A DNA stretch of 10,895 nt from JBIKWM01 sp044356305 (GTDB lineage: Bacteria; Bacteroidota; Bacteroidia; UBA10329). The notes under the pieces are model-generated. The model was not told where the DNA came from. It saw nothing but the letters and a program-made list of their open reading frames with translations, and did no database searches. How positions within the stretch are numbered: position 1 is the first letter of the stretch; each line of letters opens with the position of its first letter. Made by a program: the position numbers and the translations under genes. The stretch is taken from NCBI GenBank assembly GCA_044356305.1, contig JBIKWM010000060.1:1-10895 (forward strand). The letters are read 5' to 3'. Positions 6,657 to 10,895 of the stretch are shown piece by piece.

Positions 6657-8075
6657 TTACCTCACCACCAGTTTACCTCGTAGTAAAAGGCCTGTGGTGC
6701 CGGTCAGTTCATAGAGGTATAGGCCATTGGACAGATCGTCTGTGGGGATGACGGTTCTGTTGGTGGAAAGTACCTGTTGTCTTATCAACTGTCCGGTGGT
6801 GCTGCGGATTTTGAGGGTCAAGGCACCCGTCTGACCGATGGAACCCACCTCGACTGTGATCTGGTCCTGGGCAGGGTTAGGGTAGAGGAGGACGTCAGTA
6901 TGCTCCGCAGAGGCGATATCGGTAGAGGATCCGAACCCGAACACCAGACCGCGGTCAGCCTGACCGCCTTTCCAGGTCATGCCGTACATGTTGCCCCCCA
7001 CTAGGATGAGAGAGCCCCAAGGTTCGCGCCCAGTGGCCTGCCCGGTGAAGTCAAATAAACGTTGGAACCCCGTGCCATCAAACCCGATGCGGAAGATGTA
7101 ACCCATTTGGTCCACCCCTCCGAAGGTGCTGAGGCCGTATAGGAAATCGCCATCGGTTATGAGCGCACCGGACGGCAGTCCACCGAGATCGCTGAAGGTA
7201 TCAAACTCCAATAGGGTGCTGTATCCGGTGCCGTCTGTGCCTAAACGGAACACCGTGCCCGCATTGTTGGCCCCTCCATAGCGCGTCATGCCATAGAGCA
7301 CCCCGCCCTCGAGCAGCAGTGCGCCCCGTGGGCCACCCTGTCCGCCATCGTTGGTGTCGAATGTGTGCAGCACTGAATAGTCTGTACCGTCAGGCAGCAT
7401 ACTGAACACTGTGCCGCAGCAATTCTGGATACCCCCAGCGGCCATCATGCCATAGAGCCGAGTGCCATCGGTTATCAGCGTTCCCCATGGGCCATAGCCA
7501 CCGTTGGTGGGGCCGAAGGTGAGGTCGCGCAACTTGGTGTAACCTGTGCCATCGGTATTGACCTTGAAAATGGTGCCCAGATCCTCATTGCCCCCGTATT
7601 GGGTCATGCCATAGAGGGTGTTGCCTATGAGGAGCAGCGAACCGGACGGGTTGCCGCCATCGGGGTAGCCGGTGAAATCGTGCAGCTTGGTGAATCCTGA
7701 TCCGTCCTTACCCACCTTGAATACGGTGCCTTTGCCAGTAAAGCCCGTGGCCCCTTCCATGGAGGTCATGCCATAGAGGAATGTGCCATCGGTGATCAGA
7801 CTTCCGTTCGGATAGATGCCCGGGCCAGGCACCGCTGCCGTGAACTGGTACACATTGCTGAAGTCGGAACCATCGGTCCTGACACGGAAGATGTTGCCCA
7901 TATTCTCCTGTCCTCCGGTACGGGTCATGCCGTAGAGGTGGGTGCCATCATGGATCAGGTCACCGTACGGATATTCACCATTGGGCATACCGATAAAATC
8001 GACCAGCTTGGTGTACTGGGCTGAGCACTGCAACGTACCCAGGGCGATGATGGAGGCAAGGATGTTGCGTAGCAT
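6657..8075 (-). CDS. secreted seven-repeat protein (TIGR03803-like repeats) with T9SS sorting domain
   Basis: 472 aa. Signal peptide 1-19 (MLRNILASIIALGTLQCSA|Q). Residues 22-380 are seven repeats of about 50 residues with the pattern 'F.......P.GSLI.DGT.LYGMT..GG....GTIFKV..DGTG...L', for example GSLLLIGNTLYGMTQYGG and GTIFKVNTDGTGYTKL. This is the TIGR03803 repeat seen in secreted proteins of Bacteroidota, Verrucomicrobia and cyanobacteria. Seven copies suggest a closed seven-bladed propeller, which is inference. The fourth repeat has a CC pair (NCCGTVF). From residue 392 a T9SS type A sorting domain follows (LLYPNPAQDQITVEV, RSTTGQLI, LSNGLYLYEL, ending LRGKLVVR). No catalytic motif is visible; the protein is likely structural, adhesive or ligand-binding at the cell surface. 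Divergent from the phosphoesterase gene and convergent with the thiamine-diphosphate enzyme. Confidence 0.9.
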   Translation of the reverse strand: MLRNILASIIALGTLQCSAQYTKLVDFIGMPNGEYPYGDLIHDGTHLYGMTRTGGQENMGNIFRVRTDGSDFSNVYQFTAAVPGPGIYPNGSLITDGTFLYGMTSMEGATGFTGKGTVFKVGKDGSGFTKLHDFTGYPDGGNPSGSLLLIGNTLYGMTQYGGNEDLGTIFKVNTDGTGYTKLRDLTFGPTNGGYGPWGTLITDGTRLYGMMAAGGIQNCCGTVFSMLPDGTDYSVLHTFDTNDGGQGGPRGALLLEGGVLYGMTRYGGANNAGTVFRLGTDGTGYSTLLEFDTFSDLGGLPSGALITDGDFLYGLSTFGGVDQMGYIFRIGFDGTGFQRLFDFTGQATGREPWGSLILVGGNMYGMTWKGGQADRGLVFGFGSSTDIASAEHTDVLLYPNPAQDQITVEVGSIGQTGALTLKIRSTTGQLIRQQVLSTNRTVIPTDDLSNGLYLYELTGTTGLLLRGKLVVR

Positions 8076-8374
8076 GGGAGTGAGTTATTGATGCTGCCAA
8101 TATCTGAGCATCAGACTCACAGCCGGTTACGTGGATTTACTTAAAATTATGCATCGCCATTTGCCTTGGGTGATGGAGGGCATGCGGACATACAGCCCAC
8201 CGACCATCTAATTCCCATTATCCTATGGCCTGCTATCTAACCGCCTACTTTGCTGCGTGCAGGCCGATGGATGCTAACGGGCACCGAAATAATTGTCTTG
8301 GCCCTTTAAACCATAGGCGGAGGATTCTGTCAGAGCCGCGCCCTGTCTTCACATAAAACCTGTATCCCGATACC
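8076..8374. other. divergent intergenic region
   Basis: These 299 bases separate two divergent secreted-protein genes and must hold both promoters. No coding sequence is supported. GATGC (8091-8095) and GCATC (8108-8112) can form a small stem, and CTGAGCATCAG around 8105-8115 is a short dyad. TACTTTGC at 8246-8253 resembles the Bacteroidota -7 element but has one spacer base too few, so I do not assign a promoter. Otherwise nothing stands out. Confidence 0.5.
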
Positions 8375-10021
8375 ATGATCAGATTCTATCCCTTCGTATT
8401 CCACGTTATTGCCCTGTGCCTGAGCAGCTTACCGCTACTGACATTGGCCCAGACACACAACATCATTCTGGGCCGACCCACCGATGTATCGGTCACCGCA
8501 AGCATATTCTTCGACTATCAGGCTGATCATTACATAGAATACGGTACCTCACCGGGCAACTATTCTGCAACGCTGCCCACCCTGACCAATGTGGCGTGGA
8601 CCCCTGACGAGGTGCTCATAGCGGGGCTTGTGCCCGACACGCGGTATTACTACCGGATGCGTTACAGGCCCTCGGGCTCAGGCCCGTTTGCCGCTACAGC
8701 GGAGTACGACTTCATGACGCAGCGCGCATCGGGCAGCACATTCACCTTCACCATCGAGGCCGATGAACACCTGTATGACAAGAAAGGGGTGGACAACCTG
8801 TACCGCATCACACTGGCCAACCAAAAGGCCGATGAACCTGATTTCATGATCAGCCTGGGGGATATTTTCGGAGATGACCATGAGCCCACCACCACCACCT
8901 TGGCCGATATGGACTCTTTGCATTATGCCTATCGACCATTTCTGGGCGAGATATGCCCTTCGGTGCCGTTCTATGTGTGCCTGGGCAACCACGAGGGCGA
9001 AAATGACTATTACCTCGACTCGGTGCCACCCTACAACATAGGCGTGTCGGGCACGCTGACCAGAAAGAAGTACTACCCTAACCCGTATCCTGACGGATTC
9101 TACACGGGCAACACCACTGCAGAGGGATTCGGGATGGACCTGCCTGAGAACTATTTCGCTTTCACCTGGGGCGATGCCCTGTTCGTGGTGCTCGATGTGT
9201 ACCGCACGCAATGCGCCAACACCCTGGTGCCCAAGCCTCAGGGCTGGAACTGGACCCTTGGCGAGGTGCAGTACCAATGGTTGCTGAGTACCCTGCAGAG
9301 CAGCACCGCCACACACAAGTTTGTGTTTGCGCACCATGTAAGGGGACAGGGCCGTGGCGGCATACTGCCCGCTGCGTTCTATGAGTGGGGCGGCATTCAG
9401 CAGAACAGCGGTAATTACACATTTGATGTGAACCGACCCGGATGGCCCATGCCCATTCAGACCATGTTTGAGACCTATGGGGTGGACATATTCTTTCAGG
9501 GCCACGACCACCTTTTTGCGCACGAGGTGCTGAACGGGGTGACGTATCAGACGGTGCCCATGGCGGCTGACTCGACCTACGAGATAGGGATGCTGGCCAA
9601 CGCTGACCAGTTCACAGCCGACACGCTTGACGGGTCGGGGCACCTGAGGGTGACCGTGACACCGGAATGTGCCACCGTTGATTACATAAGGGCCTACCTG
9701 CCTGCCGATACCAGTGCCACGCAGCAGAACGGTGAAGTGGCGTTCTCATACACCATTGGTGAATGCCTGGCCACGGCAGCAGAACAGGAAACCCGCACTG
9801 CGCTTGTGGCCTATCCGGTGCCTGCATCAGACAGGGTGGCCCTGCGCATACCGGCCGATATGACCAACGTGCGTGTGGTTCTGTTCGACATGACCGGCCG
9901 CGAGGTGCTGCATACCCAATCGGCACAACTGGATGTGAGCGGCCTGCCCGAAGGGGTCTATTCGCTCAGGGTGTTAGCTGACCAAAGGGAGGAAAGGACC
10001 AGGATCCTGGTGGCCCGATAG
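8375..10021 (+). CDS. secreted calcineurin-like metallophosphoesterase with N-terminal Ig/FN3-like domain and T9SS sorting domain
   Basis: 548 aa. Signal peptide 1-25 (VIALCLSSLPLLTLA|Q). Residues 30-115 form an FN3-like domain of the purple acid phosphatase type (IEYGTSPGNYS; IAGLVPDTRYYYRMRY). Residues 122-400 are the two-metal phosphoesterase: motif I EADEHL (D130, H132), II SLGDIFGDD (D163), III CLGNHEGE (N205, H206), IV VFAHHVRGQGRG (H320/H321), V FQGHDHLFAH (H377, H379). All ligands expected of a DxH-type enzyme are present. Motif II lacks the Tyr of purple acid phosphatases (GDxxY; here GDIFG), so a purple Fe(III) centre is not expected. Residues 475-548 are a T9SS sorting domain with YPVP instead of YPNP, then FDMTGREVL and LPEGVYSLRV. 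It probably hydrolyses phosphate esters outside the cell, perhaps for phosphate gain; the substrate is unknown. Convergent with the VOC gene. Confidence 0.92.
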   Translation: MIRFYPFVFHVIALCLSSLPLLTLAQTHNIILGRPTDVSVTASIFFDYQADHYIEYGTSPGNYSATLPTLTNVAWTPDEVLIAGLVPDTRYYYRMRYRPSGSGPFAATAEYDFMTQRASGSTFTFTIEADEHLYDKKGVDNLYRITLANQKADEPDFMISLGDIFGDDHEPTTTTLADMDSLHYAYRPFLGEICPSVPFYVCLGNHEGENDYYLDSVPPYNIGVSGTLTRKKYYPNPYPDGFYTGNTTAEGFGMDLPENYFAFTWGDALFVVLDVYRTQCANTLVPKPQGWNWTLGEVQYQWLLSTLQSSTATHKFVFAHHVRGQGRGGILPAAFYEWGGIQQNSGNYTFDVNRPGWPMPIQTMFETYGVDIFFQGHDHLFAHEVLNGVTYQTVPMAADSTYEIGMLANADQFTADTLDGSGHLRVTVTPECATVDYIRAYLPADTSATQQNGEVAFSYTIGECLATAAEQETRTALVAYPVPASDRVALRIPADMTNVRVVLFDMTGREVLHTQSAQLDVSGLPEGVYSLRVLADQREERTRILVAR

Positions 10022-10023
10022 GG

Positions 10024-10041
10024 GATCGGATTCCTCCGATC
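10024..10041. terminator. perfect 7-bp hairpin in convergent gap, possible transcription end
   Basis: GATCGGA (10024-10030) and TCCGATC (10035-10041) form a perfect stem with a TTCC loop, starting three bases after the phosphoesterase stop and 25 bases past the VOC stop on the other strand. No T-tract follows on either strand, so it is a weak or factor-assisted terminator at best, but the placement suits both convergent transcripts. Confidence 0.5.
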
Positions 10042-10065
10042 GATAAGACAGCCCGCCCAGTGTCC

Positions 10066-10458
10066 TTAACGGGTGGAGTGCAGCCCTATCACGTTGCCCT
10101 CGGTGTCCATGCAGATGGCGCAGAAACCATGCTCGCCAATGGGGAACTTGTCCTGCAGCACCTGTCCACCGGCAGCCTGAACGCGGCTGGCCTCTGTGGC
10201 GCAGTCATCGCAAGTGAAATAGGCAAGGGTGCCGCCCTGTCCGGGTCTCATCTCCTTGGTCTTGCACAGGGCCCCGCTGATGTTGCCCTCGCCCTCGGCC
10301 CATGGGAAACTGACCATCTCGAGGTCACCGAAGTCGCCCGGCATGGGCATAGGGGTCATCTTTATCTGCAGCACCGCCTCGTAGAAACGCTGTGCGCGGG
10401 CCATGTCGTCCACATAGATCTCGATCCAGGTGAAGGGGTTCTTTGCCTTGGTTGCCAT
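10066..10458 (-). CDS. VOC family protein (glyoxalase/bleomycin-resistance fold)
   Basis: 130 aa from ATG 10458-10456. The frame stays open upstream to a TTG at 10602, but the extra 48 residues are low-complexity and unlike the family, while this start gives the usual VOC length and N-terminus. Two beta-alpha-beta-beta-beta units are visible: NPFTWIEIYVDDMARAQRFY (7-26) with GALC (62-65), and GGTLAYFTCDDCATEASRVQ (75-94) with AGGQVLQDKFPIG (96-108), ending CMDTEGNVIGLHSTR (116-130). This resembles cytoplasmic 'lactoylglutathione lyase-like' proteins whose substrates are mostly unknown; a full glyoxalase I metal set is not evident. No signal peptide. It stands alone, convergent with the phosphoesterase. 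Its leader contains a strong hairpin that reads as a terminator on the opposite strand. Confidence 0.9.
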   Translation of the reverse strand: MATKAKNPFTWIEIYVDDMARAQRFYEAVLQIKMTPMPMPGDFGDLEMVSFPWAEGEGNISGALCKTKEMRPGQGGTLAYFTCDDCATEASRVQAAGGQVLQDKFPIGEHGFCAICMDTEGNVIGLHSTR

Positions 10459-10528
10459 GATGATAGGTTTGGATGGATATGATGATGAAAGAGGCGGCCA
10501 GATAGGATAGGGGGCGGGGTTACCGTTG

Positions 10529-10555
10529 GGGCGCATCGCTTGCGCCCTTTTCTTT
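10529..10555 (+). terminator. intrinsic (Rho-independent) terminator, plus strand
   Basis: GGGCGCA (10529-10535), loop TCGCT, TGCGCCC (10541-10547) form a perfect GC-rich 7-bp stem. It is followed at once by TTTTCTTT (10548-10555), the classic layout for a plus-strand stop. The opposite strand has no T-run after the stem. No plus-strand gene ends nearby: the nearest is the phosphoesterase, stop at 10021. It may catch read-through that crosses the VOC gene in antisense and insulate the gene starting at 10758. Confidence 0.7.
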
Positions 10556-10602
10556 GACGGCTCGCTGTCATCCATCGATTCACATTTTAGGTAGTAGCAC
10601 AA

Positions 10603-10610
10603 TATATTTG
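10603..10610 (+). promoter_or_regulatory. possible Bacteroidota -7 promoter element
   Basis: TATATTTG matches the TAnnTTTG consensus of Bacteroidota promoters exactly. It lies in AT-rich sequence 48 bases after the plus-strand terminator and 147 bases before the start of the exported protein at 10758. The expected -33 TTG is only partly met (TTC near 10579). With AT-rich context a chance match is possible. Confidence 0.4.
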
Positions 10611-10683
10611 CTCATATTCAATCAATTGAAGAGATAATCATCGAATCTGAAATTTAAAATAAGAGGCACCGAATCGAGCCTGA

Positions 10684-10720
10684 TGAGGCAACGATGACCT
10701 TAAACAGATGGTCTGCCTCA
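10684..10720 (+). repeat. leader hairpin upstream of the exported protein gene
   Basis: TGAGGCA (10684-10690) pairs with TGCCTCA (10714-10720), and inside it GACC (10696-10699) pairs with GGTC (10710-10713), leaving ACGAT bulged on the left. Another GAGGCA at 10663-10668 could pair with the same right arm, so two alternative folds are possible. It lies 37 bases before the start codon, inside the probable 5' leader. A regulatory role is speculation. Confidence 0.45.
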
Positions 10721-10757
10721 CCGATTGATGATCGTATGAACCATTAATACCACGAAC

Positions 10758-10895
10758 ATGAACAAATCAAGATCAGTCACTGCCAGCGCCCTGTGCCTCA
10801 TGCTGCTGCCTGGCGCCCTTGCCGCACAGACCGCTACGGTGGACATACCCGACCTGAACGCCACGGTGATGGACCAGACGCGGCTGTTGCTGGGT
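10758..10895 (+). CDS. exported protein, N-terminal fragment cut by window edge
   Basis: Only 46 codons are in the window. The ATG at 10758 opens MNKSRSVTASALCLMLLPGA, a clear signal peptide with a basic start and hydrophobic core, and a likely cleavage before Q25 (GALAA|QTATVDI). The mature part begins TVDIPDLNATVMDQTRLLLG, too short to assign a family. Many Bacteroidota signal peptides end in A-Q, as do the other exported proteins in this window, so a T9SS cargo is possible, but the sorting domain would lie outside the window. No Shine-Dalgarno sequence is evident. Confidence 0.8.
   Translation, partial: MNKSRSVTASALCLMLLPGALAAQTATVDIPDLNATVMDQTRLLLG

Noticed and set aside
6527..6751. Small plus-strand open frame after the enzyme gene
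   Set aside because: It starts in the heptad repeat and runs into the 3' end of the minus-strand repeat protein; no motif or start signal supports it.
8678..9643. 321-codon minus-strand open frame opposite the phosphoesterase
   Set aside because: Low-information antisense translation; the plus strand encodes all five phosphoesterase motifs.
10459..10602. N-terminal extension of the VOC protein from a TTG at 10602
   Set aside because: The 48 extra residues are unlike the family and include the hairpin and terminator sequence; ATG at 10458 gives the usual length.

Overview
The window looks like chromosomal DNA from a Bacteroidota bacterium, probably of the Flavobacteriales type. Three genes encode complete type IX secretion (T9SS) sorting domains. 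Each ends in the usual YPNP-like strand, an xDxxGR turn and an 'L..G.Y.L' strand. A fourth gene runs off the left edge inside the same kind of domain. Shine-Dalgarno sequences are not evident. The genes are GC-rich, while several intergenic stretches are visibly AT-richer and carry repeats. No rRNA, tRNA, CRISPR array, transposase or phage gene is seen.

Layout from left to right: (1) a minus-strand secreted beta-propeller-like protein, cut by the left edge, 1-1557. (2) Divergent from it, a plus-strand secreted redoxin at 1645-2982, whose core strongly resembles iodothyronine deiodinases with Cys in place of selenocysteine. It is followed after 34 bases by a long-form NfeD membrane serine protease at 3017-4360. 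(3) A gene-free 396-base stretch holding a 27-bp imperfect inverted repeat and scraps of other extragenic repeats. (4) A stand-alone thiamine-diphosphate enzyme of the acetolactate synthase superfamily, 4757-6493. (5) A short convergent gap with a 7-base tandem repeat and a hairpin. (6) A minus-strand secreted protein with seven TIGR03803-like repeats, 6657-8075. (7) A 299-base divergent intergenic region. (8) A secreted metallophosphoesterase with an Ig/FN3-like N-terminal domain, 8375-10021. (9) A convergent minus-strand VOC (glyoxalase-fold) protein, 10066-10458. (10) A plus-strand intrinsic terminator, a possible promoter, a leader hairpin, and the first 46 codons of another exported protein, 10758 to the right edge.

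Nothing here forms one obvious pathway. The shared theme is export: four T9SS cargo proteins of unrelated folds (two propeller-like, one redox, one phosphoesterase) plus a fifth exported protein at the right edge, alternating in orientation with housekeeping-like enzymes. The only likely operon is the deiodinase-like gene with nfeD. The most unusual item is the exported deiodinase-like Cys protein. The most unusual non-coding items are the long hairpin upstream of the thiamine-diphosphate enzyme and a plus-strand terminator lying inside the leader of a minus-strand gene.
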